From Darksidea phi (Eukaryota; Ascomycota; Dothideomycetes; Pleosporales; Lentitheciaceae), in assembly GCA_030770425.1 (NCBI GenBank), contig JASJFT010000006.1, forward strand, positions 372,001 to 436,000: DNA of 64,000 nucleotides, read 5' to 3'. A program made the translations under genes and the position numbers. Below are positions 22,690 through 34,194 of this stretch, piece by piece (position 1 is the stretch's first letter; each line of letters begins with the position of its first letter). The notes beneath the pieces were generated by a model that did not search any database, was not told the DNA's origin, and was given only the letters and a program-made list of their open reading frames with translations.

Positions 22690-23824
22690 ACTGATGGAAA
22701 GTGAGAAATACGCTACCGGAACAATGGACTGGGCCTGGAAGAAAGAACTTGGGGGCTTGCATAGATGGAGATGGATATGATATTGTGCCATGCACTTGCA
22801 TCGTGCGTTTGTGGGTTTTGAAATCGCCCCTCATTTTTTGTTTACACTTGCTTGTTTTGATGAGCGTTACAGCGTGTATCGTAGTTTTCCTGCGTATTTA
22901 CAATACCCTTTGCCGATGCTCTTGTTTTTTCAGCTGAGCAAATTCGCTATTGAGTTCGTGCTAGTTAACTAGCTATTTCACACCCCTCCTGTACGCCCAG
23001 TAGGTAGCTCAATCCAACAATGACTTTCATTGCTGCAAGCTTTGACCGGACATCAGGCCTCCCACTAGTGACAATCCGATGTCTCCCGTGCTTTCGCGCG
23101 ACCTGCTTCAGGCCATCAATCATGGCATGAAACAGGCAGAATGGTGTCGACATACGGACTTAGCCGCAACTACGCCGCCAGCACGCTTCCTCATGCACAT
23201 TCCACTTCCCTTCCTTACGGCAACAGTCAACGGCTTTAAAACGAACCCTTTCCAGCCTTCCCACCAGAATGCGTATCCCTCAATCAAAGGACTTCAAGGA
23301 GCGCGTCCCCGCACACATCACAAGGCTCACATATGTGTTTCAAAGGATCTCAGCCTCGTGCTTATGTTCGATTTAGCTTTTGGGGCCAAATATAAATAAG
23401 CTTAAACGAATGAGATGGTAACTAGGCTCTAGGGCAAGATGCGATGTGTGCTATGAGCCCAGTGCCGAGAAAGGCGGACGCACAGCCACACTAAGCATGC
23501 CGTGTTGCAGTGAAGTTCGAAGGCCGGCCTTCATACATCGACCAAGCGGGGTATGCAGCTTCTATATATGATATGGCAAGTCTGGGAATTGAGTATCGTG
23601 CGAGCGAGGTACTATAAACAACATAAATGCTTTCGTACCAAACCCCAATGATCATGTAAATCTACGGAAGAATAATATTACTCTGTGCTCTGTTGATCCT
23701 AGCTAACACAGCGCCATCGCTAAAGAATCCGTAGCCAGTGGTATTACTGAATCGCCTTTCTACCCGGACATATGAGAAACACTCTAGACAAAAAAAGTAA
23801 CACAAGTATCCAAGACCTCCGTGT
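22690..23824. other. Convergent intergenic region, no feature recognised
   Basis: The 3' ends of the single-span protein gene and the VPS9-ankyrin gene face each other across 1.1 kb. I see no coding signal or repeat. Confidence 0.55.
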
Positions 23825-26800
23825 TTAATGTTCTTCCTGCAACGCGTCCGATAAGAGTTCTCCAGGGCTTTGCTCAGTAGCAAGAAGAAGAGGCTCATCT
23901 TCATCAACATCCACAACCCCATTTACGACACCCAGGGCGTCGTCCGGTTGCTCAGTGGTTACGTCCGCGATACTGCCTCTACTAACTACCTCATCAGGAA
24001 CATCCAGACTCGGAGCTTGGATGGCACCATCAGACGAACTTGTCTTGCACTCCTGTTTCACCCTGTCCAACCCCAGCTCCCTCACAGCCCTCCTCATGCT
24101 CTCTAGTCTCGCCTTCTCACTGACAACCATTTTTTTTGCAAACTCTCTCAAACTACTTCGTCCCCATTCAATTCTGCTCTCTTGCCAGCTCGCCAACTCA
24201 CCCGCAACGACCTGCTGGGTGTACCTTAGCTCCTTTCCAAATCCACTTAGCTCATCCGCCGCCTTTTCCATCTTGTCCTGTGCATCGCGTTGCATTCTCG
24301 ATCTTGCGTCGTCGAGAAGACCAAGAGGCCAGCGATCAGAGCGACGCATAGAGAGGTGGTGGCGATCCACCGTTTTCTGTGTTGCAGACATGGAGGTTAT
24401 CAGGGTAGAAGGACGATTGAGGGCTGTGAGGATGGCGGTAATGGTGCTGGAGATGGCATGCATGTTGTAATAGAAGCCTGCTAGGGGGCTTGCCTCTGTT
24501 TGGGCGAGTGTTTTAGTGTATCGGTTCAGGGCTCTGAGGTGCTGCTCTGGCAGGAAGTTGAGAGTATGGACTGCGGTGTTCGCGAGTTTGACAGCCTCAG
24601 TGAGGTCTGACAATGCAGATCGTACTTTATTCGTTCTTCTTAAAATTGACTTCGAGGCGTGATGGAGTGAGCGCACTGATTCACGTGCGTGCTGGACAAA
24701 GAGCTCGACTTCGCGAACATCGGAGATTGGTGCGTACTCTTCTCGAACGCGCTCCGCACGTAGCTCTGCTTTGCGGGATGATCGCTCTGCAAGCATAGTG
24801 GGGTCAATTTCCGGAACCAGGAAAAACTCCCAAACCATTTCATGGGTTGAAAAAGTGGGATGCTTGAGAAGTATTTTAAGAAAGGCGTCGAGGCGGAGCT
24901 GAATGTCGCGTAATATTGAGCGGGAAGGTCTTGATGGTATTAGAAAAGGTGAGGCTAGGTTGTTGATGACAGGTATCCAAGAGGCAGGATGCTCCTGTGC
25001 GAGCCATTTAGCAAGGTTTTCAAAGTCGTGTAGCGAACGGCGACAAGTCGTAACAGTGACCGTGGCATTTCCGTTGGGCGCGCCAGACTTTATAACAAGC
25101 CTTATAGTACCATCTTCCACAAAGAAGGACCGCACGACAGTGGTTATCCGGCCGTCAGGAGTAGGCTCGTTGGACAAGAGTACGAGATCGTCGATCCGAT
25201 TCCGAACCTCATCGTCTTTAGCAAGCTCCACAGCTGTGAGCCCTCGTAAGTCCTTGACTGACAAGTCGACTCTTGGATCTTGAAAAAGCACGCGCACAAG
25301 ATCCGTGCGACCGTACTTGCTAGCCACCATAAGTGGAGTAAAGTGCTTGTCGTTCGGGGCATTAACATCGGAGTCGCACCGATACAACAGCTTCACCGCA
25401 ATCTGCGGGTCTGTGATGATATGGAGCAAGCTATTGCCCTTGTTGTCTATGTGCTCATCAAGGTGCAATGGCTCTCCATCCTCTTGGGCTTGTGTGGCAG
25501 ACAAAAGCGCTCTATCTACCATATCACGATACTGATCATGGTCATAGGACCTGCAGAGCGCAAACAAGGGAGTTTGGCCATTCTTGTCCTTTAACCTCCA
25601 TGGCACAAGATAGCCTATTTTTTCTATGAGACGCGGTTGGTTGAAGAGATAATGTGCCATGCATCTTCCCTTGGAGTCTTGCTTGGCAAGATATTGGTCG
25701 ATTTGCTCCTTGGTCTGAATGTTTTCTAGGATCCAATCTAGGAGTACGTCCGTAGTACTGGCGTTGGAGAGCTGGACAGCAGCACTGAGTAATGTCGTGC
25801 CTTCGTTGTTGCAATCATCCAGTACAAATTCCAAAGTATAGTATTCCGAGAGACTAAGCAGGTAGCGCAAAGCCTTGTCTTGTTTGTTCTCCACTGCCAT
25901 CATCAAGATTGAATCGCCCTCAATCCCTTGCGTCTTAGCCAGTTTCTCAATTGACGTGTCACCCTCAAGCCCGGCGCCACGTGAATCGAGAGTTGTACGG
26001 GATGTGAAAGAAACAGCCGAAGAGCTAGACACGCTACGAGTGTCCATGGAAACCCGCTTCTTCGCCTTCGGTCGGTCCATAGGCGGAGGCGTCGACGCTC
26101 GTTGAAAAGGGAAGATGTGAGCCAACGGCCCATCGTCACCTGTATGCTTTTTACTGGGGAAGTCTTGTGACCTCCTATAGGTTTGGTGATCACCATTAAC
26201 CGCAGGGCCATCCGGAGAGCCAAGATCCGCAGAGGTAGCCGCAAACCTGACGGGACGGCCATGCTGCCGATCGTCATCCTGCACTTCAGACTCAGGATAG
26301 GCTTCTTCGTGGAATGACCTTTCAGGTTCCAGGACCCCCTGTATTGTTGCAATATCACCAGACTTCGTTGCTTGCCACAGAGTTCTGTTTCGTCGACTAG
26401 CTTTGCGTAAGCCTCCCGAATCTCTGGTGAGATATGAGAGCACAGCCTCGAATGTGCTCAACGCATAACCCATCTCGCCACTCTCGACATCGTCGATGAA
26501 GATGAAATGACGCATGTAAGATAAGCGTGCTTGCAAATTGCGAATCGGGGAGCGGATGACGACTATGAGCAACAGAGAGACTAGGGTATCCGCATTGATC
26601 GTAAGCAAATGGTCGTGTTTCTCGGAATAGTTCTGTCCATTGGTGATTTGCTTTGATTGTAGTGAATCTGTGGGTGGGGAGGCATCCGGCATGGTAATGA
26701 TCTTTTGCACCGAGAGGAGTAATTCCACCATCTCGGGTGGGCTTCCGGCAACATCCATCTTCTTGAATACATCCACAGCTTTAGACAGCCGTATCGAGAG

Positions 26801-27996
26801 TTCGTGCTTGCCTCGCCTTCCATGGCCTATGTCAATGCCAACCTGGGAGATATCAACATCCTGCATCTGTCGTATTCGGCTTTCGAGCTCAGCATCCTCG
26901 ACGCGTCGGATATGCCGCAACCTGGGAAACAGAACATCGTGCAGGTGTTCGGTTATGTATTTCTCAATCATACGCTCTACAATTGGGCCTGTCAAGTCCG
27001 TTGTCGCACCAAGCAGGGAAAGCTGTTGCTTGTCCACCATTTGGAAAAGATCAATGCCCGCGGTCACAGCCGTCTCCAGAGATGTTCGCATGAGGTCTTC
27101 TTCATCGTCAATTTCCAATGTCGAAATAAACCCATTCGGACCAGATATGCTGCTGTGCAATGAGAAAGGCACGCTCTCTACAGAGGATACGGAGCTGCGC
27201 CTTCGCGAGTTCGGCGAGGATGCCCGCGACGTTTGGGAGGGCGTCCGGGGAAGCGGCTTCTCCAGCTCCCTCTTGAACTCGATAAACAACCTGTCCAGGC
27301 CGGGCTGCATCTGCCGCGCAATCATGGGGAAGTGGTTCAACAGGTCCCCAAATGATTTGACCTCCTTTTTCCGCGGCATGGACGCCGTCGCGCCGCCTGA
27401 AGGCCCAGCTATAGTATGATTCGGCGTTCGAGCATTGGTACGGTCAGGCAACGAAGCAGGCACAATGGGTGACGCTTCGTAGGTTCCAATAAGCGGCCGC
27501 GAAATGAAGTATACGAGCCATGGCTGGGGCTCAAAAGTATCTGGGAAAAAGATGAGATCGTTCAGCAGCTGGGCTTGATTCAACGTCTTGAACCCCTTGT
27601 TGCTGTAGACGAAGGCATCTTTGATTATCACCGTCCGGCCGTTCGCCGTCGAGTATTGCTTCGCCTTGCCCCTGCTCTCCCGGAATGTGCCTGCGTCCTT
27701 GACCTGGTTGTTTGGCCCCACCCCGCCCGGAACACGCAATACATGGCTAGCGAGGAATTCTTCGGAGCCGCTCAGGTCGGCATACAAGGCATTCGTGTCA
27801 CGGTCGCGGGAGGTCAGTAGCACCTCGGTCGTCGGAACGAGGAGGACCTAGCCATGCTGTCAGCAAAAGCTCCGGCGGCATGGACAGGGAGAAGTGCGCG
27901 GCATGGGAGGCATACGTGGTGCTGGACTGGAGTGCACTGGCTGGGGAGAGTGCTACGGAAGAAGGCCCGCAGAAAGGGATTCAGGACCGGAGGCAT
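23825..27996 (-). CDS. VPS9-ankyrin-PX(-BAR-like) endosomal Rab5 GEF, Vrl1-like
   Basis: Two exons, 27916-27996 and 23825-27847, with a 68 nt intron; the joint reads QHH|VLLVPTTEVLL. The protein is 1367 aa. Order of parts: a conserved fungal N terminus (NPFLRAFFRSTLPSQCTP), a VPS9 domain at about 290-470 (SLLLIVVIRSPIRNLQARLS is its C-terminal helix), a degenerate ankyrin array at about 510-890 (GNSLLHIITD, FTPLMVASKYGRTDLVRVL), a PX-like domain at about 930-1040 and a long helical region at about 1060-1290 that may form a BAR domain. This order matches yeast Vrl1 of the VINE complex, a Vps21/Rab5 exchange factor and sorting nexin on endosomes. The tail is acidic. The function is inferred from architecture only. 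Confidence 0.88.
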
Positions 27997-28520
27997 TCAA
28001 TCGACATGTAGGACCATGTGTCCTCACGAGGGGGGACCTGACGACCGGCACTGAAGGTGGCGTGGCACTGTCTGCTACGGCGAACGGGGGTCGCCGGTCC
28101 CAGTTGAGCTCTGGGAATGCGAAGGCCGCGGTCACTGGCGTTGGCTTGTGGAGACTGCGCAGCTGGCATTCGGTGGCAGAGCCCGGCGCAGGCGAATCGC
28201 GCGACAAATTCGGAAGCTATAGGCTGGTCTTGTCGGAACGTGTCCTCCGAGATTGCAAGATGATGGCTCGACATGTGGAGTTGCCATCGCTTTGGCTTCT
28301 GATGGGGAATGACGCTAGAGACGAAAGCAGCTTAGCGCCAACGCGCGCAATCGTCGTCATCGGGTCCTGTTCACGACCACCTCCCATCATCAAGCATTCA
28401 TCAAGCATTCAAGGGACGGCTTGATATTTATTTGGCTATCTACCCTAGTTCCTCCAACTTGTCGTGACCTCACATCATGTCCTCCGCCGCCCCCACCTGC
28501 ACTTACACAAACTACCCAAG
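27997..28520. other. Intergenic upstream of the VPS9-ankyrin gene
   Basis: About 520 bp between the VPS9-ankyrin 5' end and the FAD oxidase 3' end. Nothing recognisable beyond presumed promoter and terminator sequence. Confidence 0.55.
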
Positions 28521-30448
28521 TTATACCTTTTTGCAGAGCTTCGCGCCATAGTCAATCACCTCCCAATCCTCAGTACCAGGCGTCGTCTGCGTGTAAAAGA
28601 CCCCCGTCGGATCCCACTTCTTACGGAGCTGCAGGAGCCTTGGGTAGTTGGAGCCCCAGTACGCGTCCTGCCAATTTGGCTCGTATAGATCTCCCTGCCA
28701 TAGCCGTTAGCAATCACCAAATCACAGCATTGTCCTTTTAGAACTGCGTACCTCGTTCACGTATGTGGCGCCGTCTGGACCCGCTGCCCGCAACGCCTTG
28801 CCGACGACATTCGTTTGGACGTCCTCACGCTGCTTCTTCACCTCCCAACTCTCATCACCGTTCAAGAAGACGTTGGTGATGACGAAGCTGCTGGAATGGC
28901 GCCATTTGGGATGGATGGCATTGTCTACGACTGGGTTTCCGTAGCCCGGGTCCACGATATGGCCGACGGAGAAACCAGACGTGTCGGCTGTCGGCTGGCT
29001 AGCGAAGAGTAGGGCTTTGGCCACCTTGTCACCGTTCTCCTCAATATCTTTGTGGGTAAACATGCGTCCGCCGACCACGGAGTTCTGGTTTGGTTGCTCA
29101 TCTTCAAACATGTCGATATAGAACTCGAAGAAGGTCGGGAATGCGCGAGTATACTTGTCGTAGGGGATCTTGGCAGCATCAAGTTGGTCAAATAGTGGCT
29201 TCAGTACCTGGTTCAGCTTGGCCTCGTCCATACGTGGTCCTACGAACGGAGCGATGTGCAATCTGCCCGAGGAAAGTTCGAAGTAGACGAACATGCCATG
29301 GCTCACGTAGTGGTTCGACAGATTATGGAAAATCGTGAAGCCCTGATCGAACACCTTTGTATCGTTGGTGTGGGTGCTATTGATATTGACAATCGTGCCA
29401 GCAACAGGAACTTCAGGGAACGTCTTGACGGTGATTGACGTGACGACGGCGAAAGTGGATGGACCTCCTCCCTTTAAAGCCCAGAAGAGGTCAGAGTTCT
29501 CTGCCGCATTAGCCGTCACATACTCACCCTTAGCCGTGATCGCGTCGAAGGAAAGCACATTATCTGCACCCATGCCATAGATGGAAGTTAGCGGGCCGTG
29601 TCCCCCTCCTTGGATGTAACCACCACCCCAACCGACGGTCTGAGACAACGTTAGCATTTAAATGACCACTGAAGACGAGCTTCCATACCGGGCATTCTCC
29701 ACCGACAATCACCACCTTCGGGTCTTGCGCGAAGGCCTGGCGGTACAGTTCGCGGCCTTGAACACCAGCACCGACAATGGCAGCGCTACCGGTCCAGTTC
29801 CCGGGCCCTGAATACTGCTTAAGGAACTTAACGTCTCTGAAGCTGTGGGTGTTGATAATCAACGATTCGTATCCGGTCGAACGCCCCATGAAGTCATGGC
29901 CGGTATTGCGGATGATAAGCCGCAGATTACGCTCTCGTGCAAAGTCGACACCTGCTTTGATATGCTCCTTCGTGGTGGCCTGGATGACGTACAAACCATA
30001 GAAACCCCGTGTGCAAGGGGCGCTCGGGTTGCTCGTCGGTAGACATGTGTTGTTGGTTAACAACGGCCACAGATTGGCGATCGGATGGTCGGTTCTTTGG
30101 GCTTTGTCAGTTTATTTTCATTCCCTATTGCACTGCTACCCACAAGTACTGCTCGTTCAACCAGTTCGCTTGCACATCTGCACATGCGGCTGCGTTGTAG
30201 ACATTCGTCGATACATTTCCAACCGATTTGTGACAGGGCGCACCCGGAGGCAATGCAACCTTCAAAGCTCCCCCAACAGTCTTATTCAATGCTGCCCAAT
30301 CCGTCGAAGTCGGAAAGCATGCGTTATCGGAGTAACACTTGCATCGGTATTTCACGCCTCCTACCGTCTTTTCCTCGCCTTTCCAGCTAGCTCCGAGGAC
30401 GCCATCGGCCACGGAGAGGAGCGAAATGAAGAGCGAGAGGCGACCCAT
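28521..30448 (-). CDS. Secreted FAD-linked oxidase, berberine-bridge-enzyme (BBE) type
   Basis: Protein of 590 aa from four exons: 30144-30448, 29689-30094, 28752-29639 and 28521-28694, all with 49-57 nt introns. A signal peptide (MGRLSLFISLLSVADGVLGA) precedes a Cys-rich start (YRCKCYSDNACFP). The FAD_binding_4 domain shows IIRNTGHDFMGRS (His, candidate 8-alpha flavin link) and GGECPTVGWGGGYIQGGGHG (Cys, candidate second flavin link), so the flavin may be bicovalent. The C-terminal BBE motif is YWGSNYPRLLQLRKKWDP. Several NxS/T sites suggest glycosylation. Family members oxidise sugars, alcohols or specialised metabolites with release of hydrogen peroxide; the substrate cannot be read here. 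Intron 1 uses donor GTGGGT and acceptor AAAG, supported by a CTGAC branch site and by phase. Confidence 0.92.
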
Positions 30449-32098
30449 CTTGCCGTATACTAGACTGCTGATCCTTGGAGAGCTGTCTGTCGCTGAAAAC
30501 GTTCCACTGGATCGACGGCAGAAGCTCTCTTTATCGCTCTCCCGCCACGCTTACCCATCACGTACTCGGTCTTACCGAAACACGTCGAGGCTGTTCTGGC
30601 ATGGCGTCAGCTCATTAAAAATAAGAAAGGCTTACAGCTTGGACCCTACAGTTATAAACATGGCCCAAGACCTCGGTGCCATGTCTCGAAGCCGGAGTGA
30701 GTGAGTGAGTGAGTTTGATTTACGTCCTATAGATGGCCTTTGGCCTTACTATACAAGCCTCCCGTGGGGCATAAGGGGACGCGCCTAAGTGCTTCCTGAA
30801 GGGCGCAAAAGGCGGATCGTGTTGTAAAGATGCCGCTGGACAGCAATTCGGTCCCCAATATTCCTCCATGCAGATACTAAAGGTGGTGTTGTTCTGTACT
30901 AACGTGTAGTGAAAAGGATCTTGGCCGCTTTCTGCTGGCCTTGTGCCTTTCTTTTGCCCTTGTGGGCGTATCTCGAAGCCGGAGGAGAGCCCGCAAGCAG
31001 GAAAACCTCCGAAGCTAAACCCGGGTGGCCCCGGCCTTCGGGTAAATGCAGTGCGTATTAGTGCTCGTGGCGGCGAGGGTAATTGAGGGGAATTGAGGGG
31101 AATTTACGATAGCTCCCAGAGGTCCAAAAGGCGCACCGACGAATTCTTGAGAACGGGACAAACTGTATATTTCAAATAAATTTCCCTGGGTATGCAAGCG
31201 ACGGCTCGAACAATCAATATATCCTCACTTGAGGTGCGATGCATGTACAATAATTCGAAACGACGACTAATCTGGTTATCCTTGTACAACTACCTTTTTT
31301 CCGGTAAGAAACTAATCAGTCGGCAATCTGGGCGATCTGTAGTTCATCAACATGGACTCCTCACAGTAGAACCTCAAAGTGTTTGCGTCCTTTGCGCCGA
31401 CCGATTAGGAACGAGTGGCTCCACGATTTTATGCTCCACAGCTTGTGTTGGGATCAGTGGAAGTAGGTTTGGCCTATGTGGGGCTTGCGGTAGGGTTTAC
31501 GGGGTTATAGGCCCGCACCTCTGTTTATAGTATGCATGACAGCGTACTATAGTTGGAGGCGCCGAGTCACGTACGAGAGAATTACTGTCGAACGCCATAC
31601 CCTCTTCATCGGTGAGGTCGGAGAGTGAGCCCGAGCCGGGGATCAAGGTCGTTTCACACGAGAAGCATCAAGGTCCACCACGCTCGTACGCTATTTTTCT
31701 ATGTGCAGTAAAGGGGAGGGTTTCTTGAATCGCTCTTTGTAGTGCGTATCCGGATACCCTTAATGAGTACTCTCTAGAGCGCATTTTCGCCGTGTGTAAA
31801 AGCTGGCAAACCTACTTATGAGGAATGCTACGTGGACGCCAATGGGGCTACGTGCTGGCAAATGGTTGGGATACGTATGTACGCCATTGTTATGGATCGG
31901 GCTATAACACAACGGAAGGCTGGTCCACAGGCTTGCAGCCTTCATGTAGAACTATACACGACGTTGTCGTACACTAGGCTCCTTTGCTCTTTTCTCTCTC
32001 GGCCTTACTCCAAAGCTTCAGTCCATATTTGTCATGGGATCCGCATATCTAAGCATATGGACAAAGGCTTCCGTGGACATGCGCCTAAGCGTGTAGAT
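30449..32098. other. Accessory intergenic stretch, degraded sequence
   Basis: About 1.6 kb with no gene. It contains a GAGT tetramer run at 30695-30714, a duplicated AATTGAGGGG near 31079-31100, and a direct repeat of TCTCGAAGCCGGAG near 30684 and 30970. Composition is lower in GC than in the flanking housekeeping genes. Confidence 0.5.
30695..30715. repeat. GAGT tetranucleotide run
   Basis: About five copies of GAGT/GTGA in tandem upstream of the FAD oxidase gene. Simple repeat without clear role. Confidence 0.8.
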
Positions 32099-33634
32099 TC
32101 AAGTGTACGCACATACCACCACCAATGGTCTCAACCGTCTATGATCAATCTCCATTAGGACAGTGGCATGGCCCACGAATAGAGCCCGCAAGAAAAGCTT
32201 GTGGTTTCGCCTAGTCGCTACTGCATAGCTATTGAGTGCGCGTCGGAGATGATTGGACAGAAGGGTGCATCTTGCCCGGTTATGACCATAGTCTGGCATG
32301 GGGGTTGTCATTATGGCGACTAGGCTCAAGTGCACGAGGTTGTCGAGTGGGTCAACGGGCCCCCCGTGATTTATTGGAGCGAAATGAAGTGGGCAATGAA
32401 GGAGTACAAATACGGATTCCACGTAGTCCATTGGATTCAGCTTGCGAAACTTGTAGTGTCGAGCAGATAACTGAGAATTTCTGAATGACTCCGAAATGAA
32501 GGTCAACGGTCGTGGATATCGATTGTAATACATGGAGGTTCTTGTACTGACCGGGGTAATGTTAATGGTTAGGTACAGAGTGGGCAAAGCTCACCCCAAG
32601 CGGTATTAGCGCCTACTGTCTCATATTTAAGCGGCATCACTGCGTGGACTACGAACAACTGCGAAACACTTATATTTATGATATGGTTACTGTGGTACAG
32701 GTACATCAGCCAAGTCAATGCTGGTTAGCGAGCCACCTTGAAACGTAAATTCGATATCGAGCTTAGAAATTGTAAGCTGGAGTTGCATCTAGAAGGAAAA
32801 CAGCTGGAGATACCTTCAAGACCTTTGTGCAAGTGCTCGATTCTCTTTCGCCAGCCTCGCCAAACCGTCACGCAATTGGACCATTGGACGAAGGCCTAGA
32901 AAATGAACCAAGTCGTTGTATTGTTGGTGATGCATGCGCTGGTAGATGGCAAGAACAGTGACTACAGCTATAGCTTTATTTGGCAAGGCCTCAGGGCCTG
33001 AGAGCCATCCATTAATTAATTTGTACACTTGGGAGATGTGATTCAGAGCTTCAGGGAAGATTTTAAGGTTACAGCCAAAATGATCAGTACAGGGCACTGA
33101 TACTGCCAAGGCGCTATGAAGACCTTGGAGAGATTAGGGTGAGGGTTAAACTTCGAGGAGAATGTGGGTCACATGCTTTGGCTTCCAGGCCTACTGCGAG
33201 AGATCCAGCTCGAAACAGAACTCAGGTGGATACAAGCCCTTAGCAGCGATCCAAAGCCCTGTAAAATCATCAGCGATCGGGGTGACGCATCAAGGATGTC
33301 GACCACTTGTTTACATTAGTATACGAACTTCCTAAACTCTGCCCTCACATGATGTGGACAAGAAGTTAGTGTTGAGTCGTACCAGAGCAACTGTTTCAGG
33401 CCTAGAGTCTGCTTGTAATCGAGTACCCCGGGTGTATTTGATTCGGACCGATCTTTTTTTGGAGACGTGGAGTGTCGGACATGTCGGTGTTTGGTGTAGG
33501 TGGTACGCAGAATTTTTCTTGCTACTCGCGGTCTCTCTGCATTTTTTGCCTTTCACAACATGGAATCGGATCAGCCGCTGTTCTTTGGGACCTATCGTCG
33601 TTTCAGTGATGAACTGTAGGATGTTGCCTGACAC
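32099..33634 (-). pseudogene. Broken fungal transcription-factor-like gene (Fungal_trans_2/DUF3468 type)
   Basis: Separate minus-strand blocks each resemble successive parts of a family of Pezizomycotina transcription-factor-like proteins. 33332-33634 has an N-terminal block (LQFITETTIGPKEQRLIRFH). 32816-33127 has LHSALAVSVPCTDHFGCNLK and ISQVYKLINGWLSGPEAL. Around 32690-32760 is LDIEFTFQGGSLTSID, ended by an in-frame TAA at 32687. 32099-32587 has PVDPLDNLVHLSLVAIMTT and NHKLFLRALFVGHATVL. Frames do not join: a TGA follows RALAQRS near 32816, no acceptable donor links the blocks, and roughly 200 residues expected between the first two blocks are missing. The family assignment is from memory of conserved wording, and the zinc cluster, if any, is not visible. 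I read this as a decayed gene rather than a gene with many introns. Confidence 0.68.
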
Positions 33635-34190
33635 GGTGCGTCTGACCCGTTGTTGCGCTTCCGACGGAACAGCCTGTAAAAAGTATCAGCTGTTGAAAGC
33701 TATCAGGATACATAGCGGCCGGAACAGCTGGGAAGGAGATGAAGCAGTTTGTTGGGACTAATTTGTCTCGTCTCCAGTCTGCAAGTCTTGGATAATTGGC
33801 GGTGGAAAAGATGAGTTTGCGCGCGAACGCGGACGATGTTATGGCTTGCGATTGCCCGAAGCCGTTAGCTCTGCCGCATGTTTCGCATTAGGATATCAAT
33901 ATCTAATTGGCTGTCACTGCTTTTGACCAATCAAAGCCCAGACTGACCGCAGCCCTTAGTTCACTCAGTCGCTCCTCTACCAGCCCCTTGAAAAATGGCT
34001 TCGGCCCAGTGTCTTGCAGGCGCTGTCCAATACTGTATCCGCCGACATCCCATATCCCTTCTAATAGTCACTCGTACCGCCTCGAGTATTCTGAATTCTT
34101 CTAATCCTTTCCACTATAGCCGCTGTGAACCCCTGTCCTTAGTCATGCGCCGAGTCATCTCGGAACAATAAGCAAGACTACCCGTCCTAG
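33635..34190. other. Intergenic between two broken genes
   Basis: The 5' flanks of the two divergent pseudogenes. No intact coding sequence; no repeat recognised. Confidence 0.5.
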
Positions 34191-34194
34191 GAAA

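Noticed and set aside
26640..27419. 259-codon plus-strand open frame opposite the VPS9-ankyrin gene
   Set aside because: Antisense shadow; Ser-rich reading of a clearly coding minus strand.
30960..31060. Hairpin-rich stretch faintly like a 5S rRNA core
   Set aside because: Sequence does not match the conserved 5S internal control regions I know; no poly-T terminator at the right place.
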